From the NCBI RefSeq assembly GCF_009749405.1, contig NZ_WBIQ01000010.1, positions 124,001 to 188,000 on the forward strand: a stretch of DNA of 64,000 nucleotides, in the 5' to 3' direction. Shown piece after piece: positions 50,204 to 58,454 of the stretch. The stretch comes from Agromyces lapidis. GTDB lineage: Bacteria > Actinomycetota > Actinomycetes > Actinomycetales > Microbacteriaceae. Within the stretch, counting starts at the first letter, position 1. Every line of letters begins with the position of its first letter. Both the position numbers and the translations under genes were made by a program. Under the pieces are notes generated by a model. The model was not told the DNA's origin and made no database searches. It saw only the letters and a list, made by a program, of their open reading frames with translations.

Positions 50204-50354
50204 GGTATGTCCTTCGAGTGACCTGGGCCGGAACGCTGCCACGAAATCGAGCCGAAGTGACCGGCCGGTGAACAGCACGGGGCCGCTCGGCAGCGGATCG
50301 GCCCGACCCGCCGGATTCGTCGGCCCGCTGCGCACAGTGGGTGCGCGACGAGCC

Positions 50355-51101
50355 TCAGCCCGCGTCGGGGAGTTCTGCGGCGCCGGCCGCCTGCGCCTCG
50401 AACGAGATGGTGTGCGGCAGGTAGCGGTCTTCGGCGCACTCGACGGGGCGACCGTTGGCGGCGTACGTCTCCCGTCGCACCTGCAGCATGGGGCTCGATC
50501 GGCGGATGCCGAGCAGCCGGGCGTCCTCGCTCGATGCAGCGACGGCCTCGATGCGGTGGTTGCCGTGCGTGATGACGATGCCGGCCTCGGCGAGCAGTCG
50601 GGTCGTGGAGTGGGTGTCGTCCTCCATGAACTCGACGTGCGGAAGCACCCAGGGCGCCCAGCTCGAACGTTCGACCATGACGCTGCGCCCCTCGAGGGTG
50701 CGCACCCGGATCATGTGGAGCACCTCCTCGCCGGTGCCGATGCCGAGCAGCCGTGCTTCACGTGGCGTTGCGCGCCGCCGTGCACGGGCGACGATCCGCC
50801 CGCCGGACACCCGGCCGCGCGCTTCGGCCCATTGCGTGAACGAACGCATCCGGTCGAACCCCTCGCTGGTGAACGCCTGCACGTACCACCCGGCGCCCCG
50901 CCGCGACTCGACGAGCCCCTGACGGGCGAGCACGGCGAGCGCGCTGCGCACGGCGCTGCGCGACGACCCCTGCACGGCCGCGAGTTGGAGCTCGCTCGGC
51001 AGTCGAGTGCCCGCGGTCAGCTCACCCGATGCGATCCTGCGCCGCAGCTCGCCGACGAGGTCGCGCCCGCGCGGGTCTGAGTGCACCCCTCCACCTCGCA
51101 T
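50355..51101 (-). CDS. GntR-family regulator with UTRA domain (HutC type)
   Basis: 248-residue regulator: N-terminal GntR winged HTH (RRRIASGELTAGTRLPSELQLAAVQGSSRSAVRSALAVLARQGLVESRRGAGWYV spread over about 16-70) and a UTRA effector domain (about 100-240; EVLHMIRVRTLEGRSVMVERSSW). UTRA proteins sense small metabolites such as amino sugars or histidine derivatives. ATG at 51101 has no clear Shine-Dalgarno; GTG at 51086 lies behind GAGGTGGAGG but too close. It is 151 bp upstream of the metallophosphoesterase on the same strand, a plausible target. Confidence 0.85.
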   Translation of the reverse strand: MRGGGVHSDPRGRDLVGELRRRIASGELTAGTRLPSELQLAAVQGSSRSAVRSALAVLARQGLVESRRGAGWYVQAFTSEGFDRMRSFTQWAEARGRVSGGRIVARARRRATPREARLLGIGTGEEVLHMIRVRTLEGRSVMVERSSWAPWVLPHVEFMEDDTHSTTRLLAEAGIVITHGNHRIEAVAASSEDARLLGIRRSSPMLQVRRETYAANGRPVECAEDRYLPHTISFEAQAAGAAELPDAG

Positions 51102-51132
51102 TCGACCGTCGTCGGCACGGACAAGGCCGAGG

Positions 51133-52107
51133 TTATCGTGAGCGTCGTCGATCCGACAGCGCGATCGCGGCCGCCTCCCCGCCCGCGGGGCTCTCCTGCG
51201 CCGCCTGCCCTTCCGAAGCTGCCGGCCCCGCCGGCCCCGTCTCGAACTCGACCCCCGCGACCTCCGCGAAGCGCGCCTGCATCACGGCGATCGCGTCGGG
51301 GTGCTCGTCGACGAGCACGAAGCGGCGCCCGAGGGTCGCGGCGACGGCGCCGGTCGTGCCCGAACCGGCGAAGAAGTCGAGCACCCAGTCGCCCTCGCGG
51401 GTCGAGGCCTGCACGATGCGCCGCAGGATGCCCTCGGGCTTCTGGGTCGGGTAGCCGGTCTTCTCCCTGCCGGTCGGCGAGACGATCGTGTGCCACCACA
51501 CGTCGGTCGGCAGCTTGCCGAGCTCGGCCTTCTCGGGCGTCACGAGCCCCGGCGCCATGTACGGCTCGCGGTCGACCGCGGTCGAGTCGAACCAGTACGC
51601 GTCGGGGTTCTTCACGTACACGAGGATCGTGTCGTGCTTCGTCGGCCAGCGCCGCTTCGACTTCGCGCCGTAGTCGTACGCCCAGATCAGCTCATTGAGG
51701 AAGCACTCGCGCCCGAACAACGCATCGAGCAGCACCTTCGCGTAGTGGGCCTCGCGGTAGTCGAGGTGCAGGTACAGGGTGCCGTCGTCGGCGAGCAGTC
51801 GCCACGCTTCGACGAGCCGCGGCTCGAGGAACGCCCAGTAGTCGTCGAAGCGGTCGTCGTAGCGCAGCAGGTCGCCCCGGATGCGTTCGTACCGCCGCCC
51901 CGCGAACCCGGTGATGGTGCCGGATGCCTCGGGCTCCGAGTCATCCTTCGCGCTCTGCCGCACATGGCGGGTGGCCTGCCGCGCCTGCGCACGACCCGTG
52001 TTGAACGGCGGATCGAGGTAGATGAGGGTGAAGCCGCCCTCGGGGAGGGTCGGCAGCACGGCGAGGTTGTCCGCATGGATGATGCGGTTCGGTCCGTCGG
52101 CTGCCAC
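51133..52107 (-). CDS. Site-specific DNA methyltransferase (beta class, orphan)
   Basis: 324-residue N4/N6 amino-methyltransferase. The catalytic motif IV DPPFNTG (Asp32) precedes the AdoMet motif I DFFAGSGTTG (near 244), defining the beta class; the GYPTQKPEGILRRIV segment before motif I is standard. The region between (about 60-215) carries the target recognition part (NELIWAYDYGAKSKRRWPTKHDT). GTG at 52107 has CAGACT 6 nt upstream, so probably leaderless. No restriction endonuclease, Vsr or specificity subunit is nearby. It may be a housekeeping or epigenetic methylase; target unknown. Confidence 0.9.
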   Translation of the reverse strand: MAADGPNRIIHADNLAVLPTLPEGGFTLIYLDPPFNTGRAQARQATRHVRQSAKDDSEPEASGTITGFAGRRYERIRGDLLRYDDRFDDYWAFLEPRLVEAWRLLADDGTLYLHLDYREAHYAKVLLDALFGRECFLNELIWAYDYGAKSKRRWPTKHDTILVYVKNPDAYWFDSTAVDREPYMAPGLVTPEKAELGKLPTDVWWHTIVSPTGREKTGYPTQKPEGILRRIVQASTREGDWVLDFFAGSGTTGAVAATLGRRFVLVDEHPDAIAVMQARFAEVAGVEFETGPAGPAASEGQAAQESPAGGEAAAIALSDRRRSR

Positions 52108-52138
52108 GCCCCCAGTCTGCCAGTCGGCTCCGGTCCGC

Positions 52139-53872
52139 TCAGTGCCCGTGCTCGTGCGCGTGCGCGTCGAAGACCTCGCGGCCCGCTGCCGGGTCGGCCG
52201 CGGCGGCCGCACCCACCACGTCGGCGACCGCACCACGCGAGTGCACCACGCGCCCGCCGACCATCGTCACCTCGGCGTGCTCGCCGAGCAGGCCCGACGG
52301 TTCGTGCTCGTGCGTGTACAGGTCGCCCGACCAGACGACGAGGTCGGCGTCCATGCCCACCGCGAGCCTGCCGCGCGAACCCTCGAGATGCCAGGCCCGC
52401 GCGCCGTGCACCGTGTACGCCTCGAGCGAGCGGTCGAAGCCGACCCGCTCCCCCGCCGTCCACGCGTCGCCGCCGTCGAGCGCCGCCCGGGTCGCGGCCG
52501 AGAAGACGCCGACGAGCGGGTCCATCTCGCCGACCTGCCAGTCGCTCGAGAACGCGACGGTCGCGCCCGAGTCGAGCAGGCTCCTGAACCGCCAGGCCCG
52601 GTCCCACCGCTCCTCTCCGACGTTCTCCATCCAGGTGCCGGCGACGAGGTCGGGCGAGCAGTGGCGCGGCTGCATCGCGGCCGTGGCTCCGAGCCCGGCG
52701 AATCGAGGCAGGTCGTCGGGATGCAGGCACTCGACGTGCACGACGCCGTGCCGGCGGTCGACGGTGCCGTTCACCCGCTGCGCGTGCTCGATCGCGTCGA
52801 GCGCGAGGCGGATGCCGCCGTCGCCGGTCGCGTGCGTGTGCGTCTGCAGGCCGAGCCGGTCGAGCTCGGTGACGACGTCGACGAGCTCGCGCCCGCCGTT
52901 GCCGGCGTAGCTCGGGCGCCCGCGCCGCCCCGGACGGTTCGCATAGTCGTCGAGCATGAGCGCGGTGTGCGGCTCGATCACGTCGTCGGAGTAGAGCTTG
53001 ACCGGTCCGAGACGCAGCAGCCCCGAGGCATCCGCGTTCTCGGCGGCGTTCGCGATCGTGTCACTGAGGGTGCGCCGGAACCCGCCGTCGGCGCCGACCG
53101 GATGGAACAGCGCCGCGATCACCCGCGAGCTCAGCACGCCCTCGGCGAGGGCGCGCTCGAACAGCGGCAGCTCTGCGAGCGGCACCTGCGGCTCGACGAC
53201 GGTCGTGATGCCGAGCGCCGTCGCCATGCGCATGCTCGACTGCAGCTTGCGGTAGCGGCGTTCGGGCGAGTACATCGGGATGTCCCGCTGCAGCGCAGCG
53301 AGCCCCGCCACCGTCATCGCGCTCGTGTAGAAGTCGGTCACCCAGCCCGTCGCCTCGCCGTCGGCGTCGCGCTCGGCGCGACCCCACGCGATCTCGCCGC
53401 CGTCCGCGACGCCGAGCACTTCGAGCGCGCGCCGGTCGAGCCAGACCGAGTGCTGGTCGTAGGTCGTCACGAAGATCGGCCGGCCCTGCGGGTCGAGCCC
53501 GGCGAGGTCGTGTGCATTCGGGCGTCGGTTCTCGACGACCGCGTAGACGGCGTTCTCGGCGCAGATCCACGGCAGCTCGGGGCGCGCCGCGGCGAACGCG
53601 GCGATGCGGCGGCGCACCTCGTCGAGGGTGTGCGCGCCCTCGAGCGAGACCGCGTCCTCGTCGAAGCCGAGCAGCAGGTGGTTGTGGCTGTCGATCACGC
53701 CGGGGGTGACGAGCCTGCCGTCGGCCTCGATCCTGCGACGGGCGGCGGGCGCCTCGGCCGCCGAGCCGACGTAGGCGATGCGGTCGCCCGTCACGCCGAT
53801 CGCCTCGGCCCACGGCTGCGCCGGGTCGAAGGTGCGCACTCGGGCGCCGGTGATGAGGAGGTCGAGAGTCAT
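52139..53872 (-). CDS. YtcJ-like amidohydrolase
   Basis: 577-residue metal-dependent hydrolase of the amidohydrolase superfamily, YtcJ/amidohydro_3 branch. TPGVIDSHNHLLLGF gives the HxH metal ligands, VHVECLHPDDLPRFAGLG and AFSSDWQVGEMDPLVG carry later ligand positions, and RLAVGMDADLVVW closes the beta-sandwich. A histidine-rich C-terminal tail (FDAHAHEHGH) is unusual and could bind metal. ATG at 53872. It lies 69 bp downstream of the APC permease on the same strand, so both may serve uptake and hydrolysis of an N-acylated amine or amide compound (inference). Confidence 0.9.
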   Translation of the reverse strand: MTLDLLITGARVRTFDPAQPWAEAIGVTGDRIAYVGSAAEAPAARRRIEADGRLVTPGVIDSHNHLLLGFDEDAVSLEGAHTLDEVRRRIAAFAAARPELPWICAENAVYAVVENRRPNAHDLAGLDPQGRPIFVTTYDQHSVWLDRRALEVLGVADGGEIAWGRAERDADGEATGWVTDFYTSAMTVAGLAALQRDIPMYSPERRYRKLQSSMRMATALGITTVVEPQVPLAELPLFERALAEGVLSSRVIAALFHPVGADGGFRRTLSDTIANAAENADASGLLRLGPVKLYSDDVIEPHTALMLDDYANRPGRRGRPSYAGNGGRELVDVVTELDRLGLQTHTHATGDGGIRLALDAIEHAQRVNGTVDRRHGVVHVECLHPDDLPRFAGLGATAAMQPRHCSPDLVAGTWMENVGEERWDRAWRFRSLLDSGATVAFSSDWQVGEMDPLVGVFSAATRAALDGGDAWTAGERVGFDRSLEAYTVHGARAWHLEGSRGRLAVGMDADLVVWSGDLYTHEHEPSGLLGEHAEVTMVGGRVVHSRGAVADVVGAAAAADPAAGREVFDAHAHEHGH

Positions 53873-53941
53873 GGTGCTGGTGCTTTCCGAGCTGTTGCGT
53901 GCGGAGTGCGGGACTGCGGCGAGGATGTCACCGCGGCGACG

Positions 53942-55384
53942 TCAGGCGAGGTCGTCGTCCTCGTCGGCGTCGAGGAGGTGCGCTGCTCCGGGGTTCCGGC
54001 GCAGGTAGAGGGCGTAGTAGGCGAACCCGGCGGCGATGATGCCCGCGGCGATGCCGAGACTCAGCCACTGCCCCGGATCGAGGATGCCGATGACGAAGAT
54101 CGTGGCGATCGCGGCGAGGGCGACGATCGGCGCGAGGGGCCAGAGCGGCATCCGGAAGTACGCCGACGTCGAGGCGCCGGACGCGGTCTCGCGGTTCGTC
54201 TGGCGGCGCACGGCGATCGCTGCCAGCGCGATGAAGCCGTAGCTGAAGGCGAGGGTCGACCCGGTCGCGTTGAGCAGCACGTCGAAGGGCACGAAGCAGG
54301 CGGCGAGTGCGAGCACGCCCATCACGACGGTCGCGGCGACCGGCATCTTCGTCGCCGCCGAGACCGTCGCGAGCGGGCGGGCGAGCCCGCCGGGCATCGC
54401 CCCGTCGCGGGCGGCGGCGAAGAGCAGACGGCCGGCCTGCAGCGCGATCGCGATGATCGCGTTCACGATCGCGAGCGCGACGGCGATGAGCACCACGACG
54501 GTCACGGCGTCACCGGCGCTGCCGGCGAGGAAGCTCTCGACCGGGAGCTCGGCGCCGAAGAGCGCCTCGAGCGAGTCGGCGCCGAGCAGGATCGCGGTGA
54601 GCGGGATGAGCTCGGCGAGCACGGTGATGACGGCGCTCCAGATGACGGCACGTGCGATGGCACGACGTGCGTTGCGGGTCTCCTCGGCGAAGTAGATCGC
54701 CCCGCCGTAGCCGTTGTACGAGAAGATGCCCTGCGTGATCGCGAGCACGAGGCCGGCGATCCCGAGCGGCGCGAGGCCCCCGCTCGCGAGGTCGAGCGCC
54801 TGCGGGTCGAAGAGGTCGGTCACCGGCCGCTCGACCTCGACGAAACCGAGCACCGCGAGCAGCGCGAGCGCGGCCATCTCCACGAAGAGGAACGCCCCCG
54901 TCACCCAGGCGTTCGTGCGGATGTTGAAGCACGCGGTGATCGTCGCCAGCACGATGACGATGATCGCGGTCCACAGCGGGTCGAGCCCGGCGATCGCGAC
55001 GCCGAGGTAGTCGGCGACGCCGAGGGCGAAGATCGCGACGATGAGCGGCAGCGTGACGAGGTTGATGAAGAAGACGGCGGCGCCCGCGGCGGGGCCGAGC
55101 ACTCGGTTCACGAGCGAGTAGTCGCCGCCGGCGATGGGATGCCGCGAGCCGAGCTCGGCGTAGCAGAGCGCGATGAGCAGGCTGATGACGCCGGCCAGGG
55201 CGAAGCCCCAGAAGACGCCGGTGCCGTACGTCGCGAGGGCGGCGCCGCCCAGGATGAAGACGCTCGACGCGGGCGAGATGCCCGAGAGCGTGATGAGCAC
55301 GTTGCCGCCGACGCCGAGGGAGCGCGAGAGCTGCGCGCCGTGCGTCGTCGTCGCGGCGGTGTCGAGGGTGGGAGGGGTGGGCAT
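53942..55384 (-). CDS. APC-superfamily amino-acid/amine permease
   Basis: 480-residue transporter with 12 helices of the APC fold. The first helix holds the unwound substrate motif NVLITLSGISPASSVFILGG; the FSYNGYGGAIYFAEETRNARRAIARAV segment on helix 6 and its loop is typical. C-terminal tail is acidic (LLDADEDDDLA). ATG at 55384 follows GAAGAGAG. Divergent from a TetR regulator whose operator lies in the shared region, and upstream of an amidohydrolase. Substrate is probably an amino acid or amine, consistent with that neighbour. Confidence 0.9.
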   Translation of the reverse strand: MPTPPTLDTAATTTHGAQLSRSLGVGGNVLITLSGISPASSVFILGGAALATYGTGVFWGFALAGVISLLIALCYAELGSRHPIAGGDYSLVNRVLGPAAGAAVFFINLVTLPLIVAIFALGVADYLGVAIAGLDPLWTAIIVIVLATITACFNIRTNAWVTGAFLFVEMAALALLAVLGFVEVERPVTDLFDPQALDLASGGLAPLGIAGLVLAITQGIFSYNGYGGAIYFAEETRNARRAIARAVIWSAVITVLAELIPLTAILLGADSLEALFGAELPVESFLAGSAGDAVTVVVLIAVALAIVNAIIAIALQAGRLLFAAARDGAMPGGLARPLATVSAATKMPVAATVVMGVLALAACFVPFDVLLNATGSTLAFSYGFIALAAIAVRRQTNRETASGASTSAYFRMPLWPLAPIVALAAIATIFVIGILDPGQWLSLGIAAGIIAAGFAYYALYLRRNPGAAHLLDADEDDDLA

Positions 55385-55438
55385 GTCGGTCTCTCTTCGT
55401 CGGGGGATCCGAGTGGGTGCTTCGTCGGGGCGAATTAA

Positions 55439-55494
55439 TTGACTCAAGTGTCAAAGAATGCACCGAGCATGACAGGGCGATCGGTTAGTGTCAA
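55439..55494. promoter_or_regulatory. TetR operator and divergent promoters
   Basis: TTGACTCAAGTGTCAA (55439-55454) is a dyad with arms TTGAC/GTCAA. The minus-strand promoter for the permease reads TTGACA (from 55494) - 17 bp - CATGCT (ending 55466), placing the dyad right at the start point. The TetR gene's own -10 TAGTGT (55486-55491) overlaps that -35, so one bound repressor could regulate both directions. Confidence 0.7.
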
Positions 55495-55497
55495 GGC

Positions 55498-56109
55498 ATG
55501 GCACGACCCCGCGACCAGCGCGCCCGACGCGAATCGCTCATCGAGGCGACGTATGCCGCCGGGCGCATGCACGGCCTCCGCTCGCTGTCGCTGACCGACG
55601 TCGCGGCGCAGGCCGGGCTCACCCGGGGCGCGATCCTCTACTACTACGAAGACCTCGATGCGCTCCTCGTCGAAGCGCACTCAGCCGGCGTCGAACGCTT
55701 CTGCGACCAGCGCGATGCCACGGTCGCGACCCTCGACGACCCTCGCGAGCAGCTCGCCGCCGCGATCGACGGCGGTCTCCCGAGCGGTCCCGACGACGCC
55801 CTGATGAGCCTGCTCTACGAGTTCGACGTGCTCAGCGGCAATTCGGCGCTCCACGACGAGCTGGTGCAGAAGCTCTACCTGCGCCAGCTCGAGACGTACC
55901 GGCGCATCCTCGCCGCGGGGCGGGCCGCCGGGCAGTTCACCCCGAAGCTCGACGACGAGCAGCTCGCGATGACCTTCGTCGCGCTCGAAGACGCCTACGG
56001 GCTGCACATCGTCGGGGGCAATGCGCTCATGTCGGTCGCGACGGCCTCGGCGGCCATGCGCGCGGTCGCGACAGAACTCGGCTGCCCGACGTCGACGACG
56101 GCCGAGTAG
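55498..56109 (+). CDS. TetR/AcrR-family regulator
   Basis: 203-residue regulator. HTH at about 10-50 (RRESLIEATYAAGRMHGLRSLSLTDVAAQAGLTRGAILYYYEDLDALL spread over these residues) matches the TetR consensus; the rest is a helical ligand-binding and dimer domain. ATG at 55498 has TAGTGT 6 nt before it, no Shine-Dalgarno, so leaderless. Divergent from the permease/amidohydrolase pair it probably represses. Tail-to-tail with the next gene with only 3 bp between stops, so no terminator space. Confidence 0.9.
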   Translation: MARPRDQRARRESLIEATYAAGRMHGLRSLSLTDVAAQAGLTRGAILYYYEDLDALLVEAHSAGVERFCDQRDATVATLDDPREQLAAAIDGGLPSGPDDALMSLLYEFDVLSGNSALHDELVQKLYLRQLETYRRILAAGRAAGQFTPKLDDEQLAMTFVALEDAYGLHIVGGNALMSVATASAAMRAVATELGCPTSTTAE

Positions 56110-56112
56110 CCG

Positions 56113-56439
56113 TCAGACGTCGAGGCGGATCGAGCCCTTGAACCGCTCGGCGCGCGCCGCAGGCGCCCCAGAGGCATCCGACCCCTCATCGGCGAAGGCG
56201 ATGCCCTTGTCGCCGTCGGGCGTCGGGGCGGGTGTCGGCAGACGCTTCTGCCGGTCGAGCTCGACCTGGGCCTCGTACTTGCGCGGCGCGAAGACCTCGT
56301 CGCCGATCATCATGACGGCGCTGCCCGAGGGACGGCCCTTCTTCGTCTTGTCCGAGAGGTCGATCCAGCCGCGCTTCACCGCAACGCCGAGCACGACGAG
56401 GGCGAGGAGCGCGCACAGGAGCCAGATCCACCAATCCAC
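56113..56439 (-). CDS. Hypothetical single-helix membrane protein
   Basis: 108 residues. One N-terminal transmembrane helix (WWIWLLCALLALVVLGVAV) is followed by a soluble tail with a GWIDLSDKTKKGRPSGSAVMMIGDEVFAPRKYEAQ patch and a disordered Pro/Asp/Gly-rich end closing with FKGSIRLDV. GTG at 56439 has TAGACT 6 nt upstream (leaderless). Conserved-looking blocks at both the GDEVFAPRKYEAQVELD and the FKGSIRL ends suggest a real family that I cannot name. No operon partner beyond the lplA-like gene, separated by a hairpin. Confidence 0.75.
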   Translation of the reverse strand: MDWWIWLLCALLALVVLGVAVKRGWIDLSDKTKKGRPSGSAVMMIGDEVFAPRKYEAQVELDRQKRLPTPAPTPDGDKGIAFADEGSDASGAPAARAERFKGSIRLDV

Positions 56440-56512
56440 CCGGCGAGTCTAGCGGGGCGACCCTGAGACTTCCTCCGCTCCAGGTGCGGGGATGCGCGCC
56501 TCGGGCGGACTA

Positions 56513-56563
56513 CGTCACTGATGCGCCTCCGGTATCGCCGATACCACTCGCGTCTCAGTGACG
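56513..56563. terminator. Structured hairpin after the lipoate-ligase-like gene
   Basis: Outer stem CGTCACTGA (56513-56521) / TCAGTGACG (56555-56563) and inner stem GGTATCG (56531-56537) / CGATACC (56539-56545). It lies 12 bp past the stop of the minus-strand gene at 56575. Confidence 0.7.
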
Positions 56564-56574
56564 GAGTGCTGCGA

Positions 56575-57624
56575 TCACGGCACCCGGTAGAGCCACTCGC
56601 GCGTCGCGAACTTGGTTTCGACGAGCGCCTCGGCCTCGGCGAGCTCGTCGGCCGAGACGGTGCCCGCCGTCGCCCCGGTGAGCGAGGCGAAGGTCTGCTT
56701 CAGGCTCTCGATGATCGCCGAACGGCTGAGCCCGGTCTGCGAGCGCAGCGGGTCGACCCGCTTCGCGGCCGACGCGATGCCCTTGTCGCTGATCTTCTCG
56801 CGGCCGATGCGCAACACCTCGAGCATCTTCTCGTTGTCGAGGTCGTACGCCATCGTGACGTGGTGCAGCACGCCTCCCGAGCCGAGTCGCTTCTGGGCCG
56901 CGCCGCCGATCTTGCCGAGTGGGCTCGCGATGTCGTTGAGCGGCTGGTACGTCGCCTCGATGCCGAGCGCGCGAAGACCCTGCAGCACCCAGTCGTCGAG
57001 GAAGGCGTAGGAGTCGGCGAAGCTCATGCCCTGCACGAGCTCGGCCGGCACGTAGAGCGAGTAGGTGACGACGTTGCCGCGCTCCATCATCATGGCGCCG
57101 CCGCCCGAGATGCGTCGGACGACCTCGAAGCCGTACTTCTCGGCACCTTCGGGGTCGACCTCGTTCTTCACCGACTGGAACGAGCCGATCACGACCGCCG
57201 ACTCGTCCCACTCCCAGAAGCGCAGGGTCGGCTTGCGCCGCCCCTCCCCCACGCGTGAGGCGAGCACCTCGTCGAGCGCGAGGTGGGTGCGCGGCGGCAC
57301 GGCGTCGTCGTGCACGATCTCCCAGTCGTAGTCGGACCAGCTCGTCGCCTCGGTGAGCGCGCGGCGCACCGCGACCGCGATCGCATCGGCCGAGAAGCCG
57401 AGCATCACGGCGTCGCTGCGGAGACCGGCGGTGATCGCGGCCGCGATCTGCTTCGCATCGGATGCCGCGGGCAACCCGTCGAGCGCCGCGTTGAGGTCGT
57501 CGAGGGCTTCGTCGGGCTCGAGGAAGAAGTCGCCCGCGACGCGGACGTTGCGGAGAGCCCCGCCCTCGACGTCGAAGTCGACGATCACGAGCTTGCCGCC
57601 GGGCACCTTGTATTCACCGTGCAT
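56575..57624 (-). CDS. Lipoate-protein-ligase-A family protein with N-terminal accessory domain
   Basis: 349 residues. Residues 1-90 (MHGEYKVPGGKLVIVDFDV, GDFFLEPDEALDDLNAALDG) match the small accessory domain that is C-terminal in E. coli LplA and a separate LplB in Thermoplasma; here it is fused in front. Residues about 100-349 are the BPL/LplA/LipB catalytic fold with VVRRISGGGAMMMERGNVVTYSL (RRxSGGG) and GKIGGAAQKRLGSGGVLHHVTMAYD (KIxG AxxR). It would attach lipoate or octanoate to carrier proteins. ATG at 57624 has TAGGCT 7 nt upstream, leaderless. Confidence 0.85.
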   Translation of the reverse strand: MHGEYKVPGGKLVIVDFDVEGGALRNVRVAGDFFLEPDEALDDLNAALDGLPAASDAKQIAAAITAGLRSDAVMLGFSADAIAVAVRRALTEATSWSDYDWEIVHDDAVPPRTHLALDEVLASRVGEGRRKPTLRFWEWDESAVVIGSFQSVKNEVDPEGAEKYGFEVVRRISGGGAMMMERGNVVTYSLYVPAELVQGMSFADSYAFLDDWVLQGLRALGIEATYQPLNDIASPLGKIGGAAQKRLGSGGVLHHVTMAYDLDNEKMLEVLRIGREKISDKGIASAAKRVDPLRSQTGLSRSAIIESLKQTFASLTGATAGTVSADELAEAEALVETKFATREWLYRVP

Positions 57625-57737
57625 GCGGTACAGCCTACGGATCCGTCCCGTCCGTCGCGGGCAATCGGGCGTCGGCGGACGGCTGCGACGTGGCCGTGGT
57701 CGTTCCCGTACGTCGACCCGCTGCGTACGCTGGCGGC

Positions 57738-58382
57738 ATGACGACGTTCTTCCTGGCCCGGCACGGCGAGACGGTCTGGCACGCCGAACACCGCTACGCG
57801 GGCAATTCCGACGTGCCGCTCACGCGGCACGGCCTCGGACAGGCCGCCGCGCTCGGCGCCTGGGCGGTCGACGCCCGACTCGACGCGATCATCTCCTCGC
57901 CGCTCAGCCGCGCGCAGCGGTCGGCGGCGCCGTCGTCCGAGACGACCGGGTTGCCGCTGCGCACCGACGCGCGGCTCGTCGAGATCGACTTCGGCGACGC
58001 CGAAGGACTCACGCCCGACGAGCTCACCGCGCGCCATCCCGCGGAATGGGCGGCGTTCTGCGAGGCGCCGGCGTCGAACCCCTTCCCCGGCGGCGAGACC
58101 GGCCGCGCCGGCATCGCCCGTGCGCTCCCCGTGTTCGACGAACTCGCCGACGAGTTCCCCGACGGCCGGGTGCTCATCGTCGCGCACGCGACGCTCATCA
58201 GGCTGCTGTTCTGCGAGCTCGCGGGAATGGACCCCGACGGCTACCGCGACCTGCTTCCCGTGCTCGGCAACTGCAACGTGACCACGATCGTCTACCCGTG
58301 GGCGACCGAGTCGCGCGCGGCGCACCATCCCCGCATCCGCTTGCTCGGCTACGACGTGCCGCCCTGGCACGCCGGGCTGTAG
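57738..58382 (+). CDS. Histidine phosphatase (phosphoglycerate-mutase-like)
   Basis: 214-residue cytoplasmic phosphatase. Catalytic His9 in FLARHGETVWH (RHG motif), phosphate-pocket Arg in SSPLSRAQRSA, Glu in IDFGDAEGL and second His in LIVAHATLIRLL. Resembles broad-specificity cobC/gpmB-type phosphatases; substrate unknown. ATG at 57738 has TACGCT 6 nt upstream, leaderless. Convergent with the GH20 gene, sharing a hairpin. Confidence 0.9.
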   Translation: MTTFFLARHGETVWHAEHRYAGNSDVPLTRHGLGQAAALGAWAVDARLDAIISSPLSRAQRSAAPSSETTGLPLRTDARLVEIDFGDAEGLTPDELTARHPAEWAAFCEAPASNPFPGGETGRAGIARALPVFDELADEFPDGRVLIVAHATLIRLLFCELAGMDPDGYRDLLPVLGNCNVTTIVYPWATESRAAHHPRIRLLGYDVPPWHAGL

Positions 58383-58402
58383 CAGCGCAGCGCCGGCGCA
58401 CG

Positions 58403-58440
58403 CGACGAGGCGCCACCGAAGATCCGGTGACGCCTCGTCG
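58403..58440. terminator. Bidirectional terminator between phosphatase and GH20 genes
   Basis: CGACGAGGCG (58403-58412) / CGCCTCGTCG (58431-58440), then inner CACCG/CGGTG across one mismatch, loop of 6 nt. Confidence 0.82.
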
Positions 58441-58454
58441 GACGAGCTCGAGCC

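Noticed and set aside
45752-50221. A 1,489-codon open frame on the plus strand opposite the metallophosphoesterase
   Set aside because: It has no recognisable domain, is built from Arg/Asp/Val/Gly-rich sequence typical of antisense frames in high-GC DNA, and the minus-strand protein has clear catalytic motifs.
51133-52107. A restriction-modification or BREX-type defence system
   Set aside because: Only the methyltransferase is present; neighbours are a GntR regulator and an amidohydrolase.
52022-55438. An 1,138-codon plus-strand open frame across amidohydrolase and permease
   Set aside because: Antisense shadow without any domain; the minus-strand genes are unambiguous.
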